Shown here piece by piece: positions 36,376 to 49,415 of a DNA stretch of 64,000 bases. The notes under the pieces are model-generated. The model ran no database searches. It was not told the DNA's origin and saw nothing but the letters and a program-made list of their open reading frames with translations. Made by a program: the position numbers and the translations under genes. Source of the DNA: Atherix ibis. Taxonomy: Eukaryota; Arthropoda; Insecta; Diptera; Athericidae. The stretch is from NCBI GenBank assembly GCA_958298945.1, contig OY282607.1, forward strand, positions 31,690,500-31,754,499, written 5' to 3'. How positions within the stretch are numbered: position 1 is the first letter of the stretch; the number at the start of each line of letters is the position of its first letter.

Positions 36376-39070
36376 AATTCATCACATTCGTTAATATACT
36401 AATATAAAAGGTTTTCTTTATATTTTAAACACTAAACAAAGAAAAATTACAGTAAAAATAAATTGATATAAAAAGTTTCCGTTTTATTATTTTTTATCTC
36501 TATAAAAAAAATGGTATTTTACAAAAGAAAACAAAGTACTTCAAAAATATTATATTTTTATTAAATTTTGAATTCGAAATAGGTTTTTTTTCTACTTGTT
36601 CTGGATTCGGAATTGTTACTATTTTATTACTTTTTCTGTTAGGTATTTTTACTATACCAAGAAAATTAATTAAAAAAGAATAAGTTCGTTGAATTATTTG
36701 TTATTGATAAGAATATAGAAAATAAATATATAAAAACAGACGCACTCATAATTTTCTTTTCAATCAAAAATTATTTATTTAATATTTAATAAATTTGTAG
36801 TTAATCTTTTTTATTGTAATATTGGCAGTGGTGATTTTGTTTTCGTAAATACTTCTTGACCTTGATGCTCTAGAACGTGTATTGTTTACTCTCTAAAACG
36901 GCCAATTTAACTGAAATTAATTTTTATCGATTAAACGATTTTATTTGTTATTTATTTACAAAATTTGTTTAAATAATTTTTTAACATTTGACTTTGTTTT
37001 CTTGTGTTATTTTTTTTTCTCAATTTACGTATTTATTAAACATTTATATTTATTACCTTTACTAATTCCATTTCCATAAATTTTACCAAATATAAAATAA
37101 ACAAAATTACAAATAAAAAATAAATTATTGTATATTAAGAAAATTTTGAAGAAAAGAATACTTAAATAACGATAGAAAATGAGTTGAATTAACATATAAA
37201 TCGGTCATCTTATCACCGGACCTTGTGGCCTTTCCCCATTCAAATGGGATTAATTATATATTAGCAATTACGATCAACAAACAAAAATAATTTTTTTTCA
37301 CATATTTGAAAAGAAAAAAACTTAATAAAAATTTTTTAAATTTAAAAAAAAAAATTCCTCTTGCATTTTGAATGACAGCATTTTTTTTTTTTTTGTAATT
37401 ATCAAATAAAAATGACAATTTTTAATCTAAATAAGAAAGAAGAAAACAAAATTATATTTTAACAAATTTTGTGCAAATATAAGAAAAAAAAATAGCAAAG
37501 CAATTCTAACCGGAAATATGAGGTTATCATAATGAACATCTTCAACAAAATAAATTCTATTAAATTAGGGAAAACACAAATGATTAATAATATACAATAT
37601 GTACATATGGAATTTTTTTTTTCAAAAAAAAAAACGGTTTTACCTAAATAAGGAAATACAACTTATCAAAAAAGAAGTGTCGTTATCCTCTAAAAGCGGA
37701 ATAGCCCATTTTCGATTTAGGTAAAAAATAATACAGTAGTTTCATGGGGAATACTATATATATTTTTTGCTAATAAAAGTTCTAATACCTACCTATATAT
37801 CAATTGTGCAAAGGAAAAAATTATCATAACAGCAAATCAAAGTTTTACGGAATTTTTTTATGTATGTACGTAGTAGCATACTATAAATTTTTGCTAACAT
37901 AACAAAGTTAATCGTATGAGATGATTAGAAGTGTTGCTGCTACATTTATAAATAGTAATTAAATATTTACCAAACACGATTAGATTTTTGTTTATTTTTA
38001 TATTTTATTTGTTGTAGAATATTTAACTTTGATTGGACACTCCCCACATTTAGCCCAATAGAAAAATAGGTTGTGTATACGAATATAGTATAACTCAAGT
38101 GGCTATGACGCATTTGTTTTTCACAACAATAATAATAACAAAAACATATTTTTTTTTTTAAAAAAAACCAAATGTTTTAAGTGTGCCTCTGAAAATTGTC
38201 GTCAACATTTCGAATAAGAGAACGCAAAAAATTGATAGCATCTTTTTTAATTTGATTTTATTTTGTATGTATTGTAAGAAAAAAATAACAATAAAAATAC
38301 TTTCTTATTGATAAACAAATCAATAATGAAAGAACGTGATTGTTATAGTTGCCACCCGCAAATATTTTGCCCCACAATTCAGAAAGGTCAAGATTTTATA
38401 AATATCTAATCATAAACAAAATAATGTTTGTAAATGATCGTTTATTTTATAATATTTGATTATATGGGTAATACGAGTATATTATAAAAATACTAATTAT
38501 CCAAGGACAAATATTTGCGTAAAATGAATAAACAACGTCTTTTCGAGAAAGGATGGATGGTTATTGATTGTATTTATTGTAGTTTTTAAGAATACTTATC
38601 AAATAAAGTCGTATATGATTAGTTTTTTTTTATTAACTAACAATCTATACGCATATATACAAATAAATATATATGTATTTATACTAAATTTAATAATAGT
38701 AAAAAGATTTATGAATTATTAATTTTACGATAGTTCATAGCGGTAATTTTTTTTATCAATTATTACACATTTCAATGTCATTCGAAAAATTAATTCAAAA
38801 TATTCTTTCTCATCTGAGATATAATATTAAAATTTAATTGCTTAAAATTTTTTATTACTCATATATTTGTGTTTAAGAATTAATAAAAATTAATTATTAT
38901 ATGTGTATGATAGAATTTATTATGGAATCAAAATTTCTTCGAACAATCCTATTTTATTGTAGGGATTTTTTTTATTTTTTAATATGTACACGGGTTCAAT
39001 TATTTTTTAAACTAATAAAAAAATTTATCAGTAAATTTTTTTCAAGGCATCGAGCGCAAAAATATTGGAA
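36376..39070. other. AT-rich region upstream of CDO copy 5
   Basis: No gene or transposon motif seen; long A/T tracts throughout. Probably holds the distal promoter of the fifth CDO gene. Confidence 0.5.
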
Positions 39071-39074
39071 AATC

Positions 39075-39535
39075 CATAAAAGCGTTTTTATTTTATTTTG
39101 TTTAAATTTGAATTTATGTGGAAATGATTAAGAGGGACATGTGGTGGCAGCCATTTTCTTGTATATGAACCTAACGTGGTCTTAGCTATTTACAATTAAA
39201 CTGTTGTCAAATGCTTGATACTAATAATGAACAACTTATTTAAATTTAATGAAGAGTTTTCATTTTTATGATATTATTTTCTAAATTTTCATACACATAT
39301 ACACGTTATTTTTAAACCAACAACTAAATTTAATAATTTCTTTTATTTAAATTTCCAAATGCAAAATAAAATTCGAAAAATCAATATACCTTTTTATTTT
39401 TTATTTTGTTTGAATTTGACTCTTTTTGTAATATGATTAGATTGGTTGGAATTGTGGCATCCATTTTGTTGTACAAGAACCTAGCACGGTTTTAGCTATT
39501 TACATTTAAACTGTTCAAATGTTTGTTTGAATTTC
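39075..39535. repeat. Imperfect duplication upstream of CDO copy 5
   Basis: About 140 bp at 39,075-39,230 recur, imperfectly, at 39,385-39,530. Both contain TATTTTGTTT(A/G)AATTTGA, a CCATTTT(C/G)TTGTA block, GAACCTA, and TTAGCTATTTACA(A/T)TTAAACTGTT. The second copy ends in TTTGAATTTCAG, which could act as a splice acceptor. It may be a duplicated 5'UTR exon or promoter module. Confidence 0.6.
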
Positions 39536-39691
39536 AGTGAGAAGTTAGAAATTATTTTCTAAGGGGTTTTTCTCCCACATTTTTCGTATTAAAAGAATTT
39601 CAACATGATTGGATAAAATTATGATATAATATTCTTTATAAAATAATAATAAAAAATTCTGTATTTTATTTTTCTTTCTAGAAACAGCACA

Positions 39692-40774
39692 ATGGATATA
39701 ATGCAAGAAAATTATTTACGTGAAATGACGCATTGTTTCAGAGCATTAAAGAAGCCATTAAAAAATGGACCAAAAATTGAATCATTTAACGACCTTATTA
39801 GGGAGTTATATAAGGCATTTGAGACAACTTATGTAAATATTGAGCTAGTTAATCATATTATGCTTGCTTATGAATCGAATCCAAAAGAGTGGATCAAATT
39901 TGCTCGTTATGAGCGTGGCCGGTAAGTTTGAAATTATAATTACTCAATAAAAAATAAGATGAAAAAGAAAATTATAACAATTTACACATATTAAACTTTT
40001 CTCTAGTGGATTTAATTTGAAAATATTTTGTAATCGAGAAATATATAATCATACACAAATTAAAAGTAGAACAAATTGAAATACTAAAGAGAATATGCGG
40101 TCATGTCAAAGTTTATCATCTCGTTAGAATATTTTATTAGATCTTTCTCTAAGAAAATAAACTATTAAATATAATATATTCATCTATTTCCTCATAGAAA
40201 ATATTTGATATATAATATTGTAGAAAAAAAAATTATTTTATTTTTACATAATTTTAGTTATACACGTAATCTTGTTGACGAGGGCAATGGAAAATTCAAC
40301 TTGATTTTATTATGTTGGGGGCCAAGCCATGGATCAGCAATTCATGACCATTCTGATTCACATTGTTTCATGAAAATGCTTAAAGGTTCTTTGGACGAAA
40401 CAAGATTTGAAATGCCCGAAGATGCAATTCATCGGGATGATGGTCATGCTGATATTGGGAACACCGGTTATAGTGACTACTTGCAGACTGTATCATCGAG
40501 AACTTTACGACTAAATGAAGTATCTTATATTAATGGTAAATTGTACAATATAAATTTTATATTACAACCATTGTTTTATTTAAATATTTGTTGTTGTTTT
40601 TTTAAAGATAATATCGGATTGCATCGTGTGGAGAATAAAAACTCAACCGAAGGGGCTGTTTCATTGCATTTGTATTGTCCCCCATTCAGTGAATGCTCAG
40701 TTTACGAATCAAATATACGTAAAATATGTCCTGTGACATTCTATAGTATAGATGGAAATATTATTAAACAATAA
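39692..40774 (+). CDS. CDO1: Cysteine dioxygenase copy 5 (diverged, separate)
   Basis: Exons 39,692-39,921, 40,258-40,535 and 40,608-40,774; 224 aa, intron positions and phases identical to the array genes, but the first intron is 336 bp rather than 68. YTRNLVDEG, HDHSDSHC, GLHRVEN and LHLYCPPF keep the Arg, the three Fe-binding His and the Cys-Tyr cofactor pair. The N-terminal exon is strongly diverged from the array (MDIMQENYLREMTHC). A polypyrimidine tract and TTTCTTTCTAG at 39,671-39,681 indicate a 5'UTR intron ending just before the ATG, unlike the array copies with their near TATA box. AATAAA at 40,780. It is a good candidate for the ancestral gene (inference from isolation and larger introns). 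Confidence 0.96.
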
Positions 40775-41660
40775 TTCCCAATAAAAAGTAAGAATAAATG
40801 TGATTTGGTACACGTTTTTGAATATTATTTAAAAAATATTTGATTCTTTTCAGGAAGTAATCTTTGTTTTGTTTTGTAAAGTGGTGGTGATTGTAATTAT
40901 TTTTAAAAATATATTTTTTTTGTATTTTATTCTTGTATTTATATTCTTATATTTTTAATTATTAAATAAAAATAAAATATGTATATGTATAGGAATTAAG
41001 ATTTTTTTTTTATATTTCGAAAGCATTTATATAAAATTATATAATTAACTTAAATAATGTATCCATAATAAAGTTTTTTAATAAAATATAAATTTCTTGC
41101 CTCAAGAAATTTTATAAAAACAATTATTTTCGTTTTCTTTAAATTTTGTAGTTTCAGAAAATTGGTATTTGACAAATTTAACAACGCAAAACAATAGTAG
41201 TTTTCTTAGCTATCTTATTCTATTGTTCACTGTTATACATTCACCCATCAATATTCTTAAAAGAAAAAAAATAATTACAAACGGAACATATTTACCACTT
41301 GCATTGGCCTTATTCGTCTTACATACACAAATAAATGAAGAAAATAAAACAATATATTCTATGTAAATACCAATCTGTTTTGGAGAATTGTATAGTGTAT
41401 AAAAGGATTTTTTCTTAGTAAAATCGAACAATACTTTATAAAAATATACATTTTTGAATAGTACCTGTGAAGGGGGAACAAAAGGAAAATTGAAAAACAA
41501 TAAATCAATTGGATAACAAAAATTTGTAATATTTCTAGCATTATATTTAAAAAAAAGAAGGAAAAATGAACAGAAAACATTGCATTTCGTCACGTCTGAA
41601 GAAAATGAGAAAAAATGTAGTTCCAATATTGGAAAATTCAATGCACCTGCTCAACAAAGT
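40775..41660. other. Intergenic spacer, converging genes
   Basis: Holds the 3' ends of CDO copy 5 (+) and of the FAM136A homologue (-). Short ORFs here lack any family signature. Confidence 0.6.
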
Positions 41661-42505
41661 CTACGCATCTGGTAGTGCGGTTGGTCCTTTGGCTAGTACG
41701 GCTTTTATGGTTTTACCCAATTGTGGTATTAGTCCAACATGTTTATCTACACATTTGATCGCACATCTTTCGAATTGATCGGTGAATTTCGCAATTTCCG
41801 ATTCATTAGGATTTGGTCGCATTTGTACTTTAATATCGTCATTACATTGCTATAATGAACAACATGATAATGATATTGAATCATAAGTAGGCAATGGCCA
41901 TCATACCATAACACATCTTTGTAAACGACCTTGAAATCCTTCCAATTCAGTCTGTACATATTTTTGTGCCTGGGATAAAGGTCCTGAACATCTTTCAACA
42001 CATCTCTGGACACTTTCAAGACTAGATGTTCTTTCTTCACAACACTTGGCCGCACAGTAATGCATATCTGCCTAAAAGTAAATTTCAGATTTTTAACTTA
42101 TGATCAATAATATGATTTTATTTTCAAATTATATTTTTTTTCGTCTAAAATTTAAAAAATTCAAAATTTTTTGGTTTTATTTCAAATATATATAGAAATT
42201 TATATAATATCATAATCGAAATAAATGAATAATTTTACTCTAGTCCTTTTGGCAGTTACAATACTAAAATTTAAAAAAAACCAAATTATAGGATCTTTTT
42301 CAAATAATATAATATTGAATATTGGCTATCAAATTTTCCGCGTATAGGCAACATTCTCTGTTCAACTCCAAAAGGGCTTTTCATGCACGTGAATTCACGG
42401 CCAATTATTCTCACGAACCTGCATTCTACGCAAATACGATTTATCCATATCATCGACTAATGAAGTCATTTCGTGTTCTACACGTTGTCTTTGTTGTTCT
42501 ATCAT
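41661..42505 (-). CDS. FAM136A: FAM136A homologue (three exons)
   Basis: Small helical protein placed in the mitochondrial intermembrane space in vertebrates; molecular role unclear. Exons on the minus strand: 42,505-42,419 (MIEQQRQRVEHEM..RRMQ), 42,071-41,907 and 41,849-41,661, total 146 aa (human about 138). All junctions are GT-AG and in phase. Seen: family twin Cys motifs, CAAKCC, then CVERC, RCVMQCND and CAIKCVDKH, matching the spacing of the human protein. The C-terminus ends GKTIKAVLAKGPTALPDA. The exons were assembled by eye from splice sites; a minus-strand ORF at 41,747-42,055 is in the wrong frame. Convergent with CDO copy 5. Confidence rests on the Cys pattern and collinearity. 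Confidence 0.9.
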
Positions 42506-43953
42506 TATTTATTTTATGAAAATACCTAAACTAATAACGAAATAATTCCTTAACCAAAAAGTGACAATGTACCGCCTTCAGAATTTGACACTTCTACTTA
42601 ATACCAATATAAGAAAAATAAAATTTACAAATGGCGAAATGTTGACAAGTCTCATAGACTTATAATCGTACTTATTGTAAATATTTACCGAAATCGACAA
42701 TTTTTAGTTAATCTTTTGAAAAACAAAATATTCATGTACAATTTTTTTATAAAATAAGTGAAAAAGATTTTATCATAATTTAAACTATGTTGAATGGTTA
42801 TTAATTCTATTTCATTAATATCGAGACCTATAACATTGGCAGTACTAGTTAAGTTTCGTCGGAATTCATTTTTAGAAAATGTGACAGTACCATCATAATT
42901 TTATAGAATTGAATTTTATAAACGGACAATAATAATTTTTTCTTATTATAAAATCTATAATTGGTTTTTGAAAGTCAACAAAAAATTCTATACAAATTGC
43001 TAAAAAAAATCGATAAATTCTACCAATTACTCATGACGAACTGTCATTCGCCATTGCATCTGTGCTGTCGTCTAGTTACCGCAGGAAAGAAGAACACAAA
43101 TCGTCTTCTTCTTATTAATAAATCTAAACAAGAATCACTGGGCAATCTTTAAGAAATAAAGTAAAATATACTCGGTTGGCGGTTATGGAACAGCAAAGGT
43201 ATTTTATTTTGGAATATTTTCAATGGCATTGGAATAAATTTGCAAGATGCGAAAAAGGCGTCATTTCATAATAGGCAAACAAATCGTAATCGTACTTTTC
43301 AAGCAAGCGTACAAATATCGCAATAAATATTAAAAAAATAAACATATTTTTCAGTAATACGAATTGGTAAATAATATGATCAATTTTTTAGTTTTTGTAA
43401 AATCAATAAGCAATAATGATAAAAACAATTTAATTTACAACAAAAAAGTTTTTTAAAAATAATTAGTGAAAAAATGAACAAAGTAAATATTAAATTCTGA
43501 TCTTTTCAAATTGTGAATATGATTGACGTTGCTTTAGATTTTTTTCTTTTTTGGTTATCATTTCAAGTAACATCAGTACTGAAATGTATATTCTAAGCGC
43601 TACGATACTAAAGTCCTTTTAGCCACAAAGGATAAAGGGATATAAAAATTAAAGTAGAAATAAAGGTTTAGTGGTTTTTGGAAATTAGCGTAGAACCATG
43701 CCTCAGTGGGATTCGAACTCACCACACCTCTTGTTCAGTACGCTAACAAATGTTCTGCCAAACTAGAGCTGCTTAAGATTTTATTATACTTTACATTAAG
43801 AAAACTAACATAAATTTTCTCACTATTTTCAGTCTAATACCGCCTGAAATAAAATCAAATTATTTTTGCCGAAGCTGTAAATTGGTATATTCTACAATGA
43901 AATAAAAATAAGAGACAATAAATAATAACGTAATTTTTTTAAAATTACTATAG
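42506..43953. other. Spacer, probably includes upstream exons/intron of the zinc-finger gene
   Basis: The zinc-finger exon at 43,954 needs an upstream exon, but none could be fixed. A possible short first exon is ATGGAACAGCAAAG before GTATTT at about 43,190. 43,000-43,150 is less AT-rich but gives no recognisable protein. Confidence 0.35.
43696..43772 (-). repeat. tRNA-like sequence (possible SINE head)
   Basis: The minus strand contains GAGTTCGAATCCC, close to a tRNA B box, with an A-box-like TTTGGCAGAACATTTGTTAGC about 35 bases before it. The acceptor ends do not pair and the T stem has a mismatch, so it is not a functional tRNA. A tRNA-derived SINE or a decayed tRNA gene is likely. Confidence 0.4.
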
Positions 43954-44721
43954 GCTTTTGATTTTAAGCGTGATTTGCTTTTACATAATAAAACAACACA
44001 TGCAACTAATCCGGAGAATAGTCGATTCGTTTGTCAAATATGTAACAAAGGATTTGCGAACTTAGGGAATTTATATCGTCATCTGAAGGGACACGGTGAT
44101 GTCCGACCATACGAATGTAAAATATGCGGCAAGAAATTTGCCCAGGCAGTAAATTTAAATCGACATTATTCAGTTCATTCTGGTGAACGACCATTCACTT
44201 GTAATATTTGCAATAAGAGCTTCACGCAACAGGGGAATCTTAAAAGACACGAACTTATACATACCGGCGAGAAACCTTTCCGATGTAAACGGTGCGGTCG
44301 AATGTTTTCACAAAGGATCAACCTCAAAAAACACGTTATGATGCATCAAGGCTATCGACCATATTCATGTGATATCTGCAATAAATCATTTCTGCAAACG
44401 CAAAACTATAAAAAGCATATGGCACGGCATTCGATCACCACAGTTAAAACTGAGGAAGCTAAATTGTAATTAATTATATTTATACAGTTCGAGTTTCTTC
44501 ATTAAAATAAAATTTAATTATTTCTTTTTTGCAGATTTTACGAATGCGCTATTTGTACAACAGTTTTTGATAATTTTTCTGATTTCCAATCGCATGAAAT
44601 ATTTTGTGAAGTTGCTGGCGAAGAGCAAATAGAAACAACAGCAACATCATCAGCAGCATCAGCTACAACTAATAGCAATAGTACTCCAAATCCAAACGAA
44701 TTGGTTACTAATACATCTTAA
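43954..44721 (+). CDS. C2H2 zinc-finger protein, 3' exons
   Basis: Likely nuclear, sequence-specific DNA-binding protein. Last two exons: 43,954-44,465 (after acceptor CTATAG, phase 0) and 44,535-44,721. The first exon opens inside a finger: FKRDLLLHNKTTH has the His pair, while its Cys pair must lie in an upstream exon not found. Then five complete fingers (CQICNKGF, CKICGKKF, CNICNKSF, CKRCGRMF, CDICNKSF) joined by short linkers, one TGEKPF-type, and after the last intron a C2HC-like finger (CAICTTVF..HEIFC). The tail is rich in Ser, Thr, Asn and Ala. 3'UTR signal AATAAA at 44,855. The orthologue is not identified. Confidence 0.9.
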
Positions 44722-44770
44722 ATTGATAATTTTGGCTGTAAATATATTTACATATAAATATGTATAATTA

Positions 44771-44807
44771 ATTTTTAATTGTAGACTTACTTTCTACAAT
44801 TAAAAAT
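44771..44807. repeat. 3'UTR hairpin of the zinc-finger gene
   Basis: Arms ATTTTTAATTGTAGA (44,771-44,785) and its exact complement (44,793-44,807) with a 7-base loop. A third direct copy of the arm follows near 44,830. Lies between the stop codon and the AATAAA signal. Confidence 0.6.
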
Positions 44808-45634
44808 CTATTATACAAATATATAATAAATTTTTAATTGTAGAAAGTAAATTAAATAAAATTTTCCAAATTAATAAATGTTTGTTTCGTTCTGTATTTG
44901 AAACATAAAATTTCTTTTCTCCAATTTATATCTGTAGGTATTTTTCCAAAATAAAAGTCAAAATATCTGATTAAGATCTAATTTTGAAGAATTTCTTAGT
45001 TATTATATTGAGACTAAAATTGGCTAATTCAGAAATTAATAAACTTAACTACTCGTCATCAATATTTGATTATTTAGAAGTATTTTTAATCAGTCAGCTT
45101 GGAGGGGATAGAATCAGAGGAAATATGTAAATTTAATTAAAATAGACAAAAGAAATTAAATAAAAATGCGCATTTCCAAATTTTGTCTGAAATGTTTTCG
45201 TTTTTTTTTTTTGATGAAAATTCTTAACACAAATTAATAAAGTCAAAACACATTTTCTTTCTTATATTTTAATTTTTCTTTTTTCTATACGATTTTTGTT
45301 CTTTTTTTTTTTTTGCTTATGATAACTATTATTATTAAGTTGCACATTTGAAATATTCAATTGTAAACCGAATAATAATAATATTAATATTATGTTTTTC
45401 AATTTAGAAAAAGAAAATAAAATTACATGAGAATCAAAATCGATATTTACGATTTCTTTTAAAAAATATAATTAAAACTACTTTGCCTAATATATGAATT
45501 GTGAACACAAAATAATAAGTAATAAAAACAAAGTATAACAGATAATTACGATAGAAAAACTATTATTTAAGTAATTCATAAAAATCGGTGTAAATGTACA
45601 TTAAGAAAAGATAAACTAAAGTGATTATTAAATA

Positions 45635-47567
45635 TTACGCATCGGTAGGAAAGAAATCTTTTAGGAGAGTCGTTCGTCGCTTTTCGGCAATATCCATTTG
45701 ATTTTCTAAATCACCCAAATCAGTCGTTTCAGCACGTTCGATTTTCCATGATAAATTCTCAATTTCAGCTTCTAGTTGTGCCTACAAGTAAAAATTATAT
45801 TTTTTTTTGATTCATTACATTAACTATAGTTATAAATTATTCATTTAATTGATATATATATATTGTCATAAATGTATACCTGTTGGTATTCGAATAGATC
45901 TTTTCTAGAGCCAGCCTCCATAAAATAAGCATAGGGATAAGTGTATTGCAGTGTATAACGACATTTGGCCAGAAGGGAAGCTGCATTGAAAAGGTATTGC
46001 CAATCGATCCAGGTACCTCTACCTTTCATCACTTTATCATTCACACGCTTTTTCAGTCGGTCTAACGTTTGCTGTTCTAATTGGAGTGATTTAGAATGAT
46101 TCTCCCACCGTTCGTAATAGTGAAGATATTTTTTAAGTGCTTCCCGAGCTTGCGCATGCACTGATTCATTAGCGATATTTGGATTGTCTTTGTATCGCGA
46201 ACATTCGTAATATTCGGACCCGTGCGATTTCCAATCACCCAAACACATCCAGCAGAAGTCATGTTTACAATTGAAGCATTGCATGTGATTACAACCGCCA
46301 TTCTTCTCGATACAAATGTGACACTTTGGGCAGTCTTTTGTATTAGCGCTTATATAATTTGCCGTTTCACTATCATCGGCACATTTTGTAAGCCACTTTT
46401 TAATTATTTGGCAATCGGTTGGAGCATGATAGTCTGTGCCACACTTGAAACAAAATGTTGAGTTGCACACTTTGCAGAATACCCGTTTTGGCGTAATATC
46501 CTGACTACGGACAATTATTTGGCAATTTGGACCAGGACAAAATCTCAGCTCCGGATGTGACCTTACATAGTCTTGGAATGCAAATTGTTGATATTTATCA
46601 CGCATCATCGGTCTTGTCAGTAAATTTAATACTAAATCTTCGGGTACTCGTACAAAACATCTTGGCGCCATACAACCGATTTGTGTGGAAATACCTTATA
46701 AGAAAAAAAATACAAATGATATTAAAAAAATGGAAATAATCAAAATTTACAAAATTCTTACCCTGATAAATCTGTGTTTCGAAATGCATGGCCCAACAGT
46801 CTCTGCAGAACGAATGATTACATGATAAATTGTAAAAGCGATCGGTTGATTGTGCAATCGCACAAACTGGACATAATAGAGATCGAGATGTATTTGTAGT
46901 TTTGCTACCATTCGCAGACGGTTTAATTCTTGCACTCACTAGTAGCCCCGATGCGTTATCGCGATATTTGTCAACAATCGATTGTGTATCCCACATGTGC
47001 TCGTGCAATAAGACCTTGGCCAGAGAGGGTGTAATTAGAAGAACCGTACTTAATTTTTCAACGGATTCATTTAAAAGCTTTTCAACTTCTTCAACATTTA
47101 GACAATCATAATTAAAGTATTCTGGATCTGTTTTCTTTGGATCAATTTCTTCAATGTCGCAATCTTCCCCTAAATACATACAAAGAGATATGTAATTATA
47201 TTTTCCAAAATTTATTTTCTATTTTCTATAGTTGTTAAAATAGTAAACATTCTGATGTACATAAATAAACATGGATATGATAGCATATTGTAAAGAAATT
47301 TGTGATTTAAAAAAAAAAACAATCACCCATAACCATGAACAGAGAGAAGCCAATGTAAATTATGTGATAATAAATCGAAAAAACCTTTAGAGACCTTGAA
47401 TTTGCTTTGAATTATAAGTCTATCTTAAAAGTCAACATGAACTCTGACGTATTTGCGATTTTATTGAATAAAAGCACATACGATACTTGGAATTATTTAC
47501 CTGAATTGTAATAATCATCAAATCCGCATTCATTGTCAGAATATTCCATATCTGAATCGGCTGACAT
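45635..47567 (-). CDS. ari-1: Ariadne-1, RBR-type E3 ubiquitin ligase
   Basis: Transfers ubiquitin from an E2 through its own catalytic Cys; ARIH1-type ligases work with neddylated cullin-RING ligases. Exons (minus): 47,567-47,501, 47,169-46,762, 46,694-45,880, 45,781-45,635; total 478 aa (fly about 500). Acidic N-terminus ([20 protein letters not shown]), UBA-like region, RING1 ([20 protein letters not shown]), IBR (CPGPNC..CKVC..CFKC), RING2/Rcat ([19 protein letters not shown] with catalytic Cys in the GGCNHMQC region, then CKHDFCW), and an Ariadne domain ending [13 protein letters not shown]. Splices at CAG|G and TCAG|GG restore family-conserved residues. Head-to-head with RNF113 (start codons 762 bp apart). 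Confidence 0.97.
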
Positions 47568-48328
47568 TGTTGTAGCAGTATTTATACTGATTTTTATGCC
47601 AGGAAATTGGGAATAAAAAGTGCAACTAATTTATTATTGAACAGAAACGAGAGTTTATTTCTTAATTTAAAGTAATCATATCACGTTCAGTGCTTTTGAT
47701 ATGCCACTATTCATAACAAAACTCCAATCACTTTGTTGCGACATTTGTTCACGATGAAAATTTCCATTTGACAGCAATAATATGCAGTTGGGGGCAACTG
47801 ATGCTTATTTACATGCATTTTTCTTGTAATAGATTGTTAACAAATTGTGTAATTGATTTTTTTAATTTTAACTTTTTAAGTTTGCGAAACTTACACAGAA
47901 TTTTTTTTATAGATTAAATCAATAAATAAAGTTATTCAATTATTTCCATAAATTTTTTTATGTATTCTCAAATTTACTCTTTAATTTTTTTTCATAATAT
48001 TAATCTATATATATGTATAATAAATGAATAATTAAATAAGTGAAGTTATGAAATTAATTATAACATGCAAACAAAATTTATTAAATATTATATGAGAAAA
48101 AAATCTCCTTATTTTATATTTAGCATCATTTAATTTATTTAAATCATCTTTATTAAAATGATATTAATAATTATTTGCTTGGGTTAATTATGTACAATAA
48201 TGCGAATGCAGAGCGATTTGCTGCCAAATAAACATTGTTGCTTTCAATATGGTAGCACCAGTTTCGAATATCAACGTTAGTTTGACGTTTTCCATTCGAC
48301 GAATTATTACTGGTATAAAATTTATAAA
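47568..48328. promoter_or_regulatory. Shared upstream region of ari-1 and RNF113
   Basis: 761 bp between divergent start codons; no TATA box at a convincing place on either side. Likely holds both promoters. An A/T-rich core at 47,850-48,180. Confidence 0.5.

Positions 48329-49415
<1,087 letters not shown>

Noticed and set aside
38901..39131. 76-codon ORF upstream of CDO copy 5
   Set aside because: Phe/Ile/Lys-rich random composition, no family match, overlaps the duplicated non-coding module.
41747..42055. 102-codon minus-strand ORF as a gene
   Set aside because: It is in the wrong frame for the FAM136A exons and runs through an intron with valid GT-AG ends.
43696..43772. Functional tRNA gene
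   Set aside because: Acceptor arms do not pair and the T stem is mismatched; kept only as a tRNA-like repeat.
45840..46671. Ariadne ORF ending at its own internal stop with the tail [12 protein letters not shown]
   Set aside because: That tail is intron; splicing at 45,880/45,781 gives the conserved Ariadne C-terminus.
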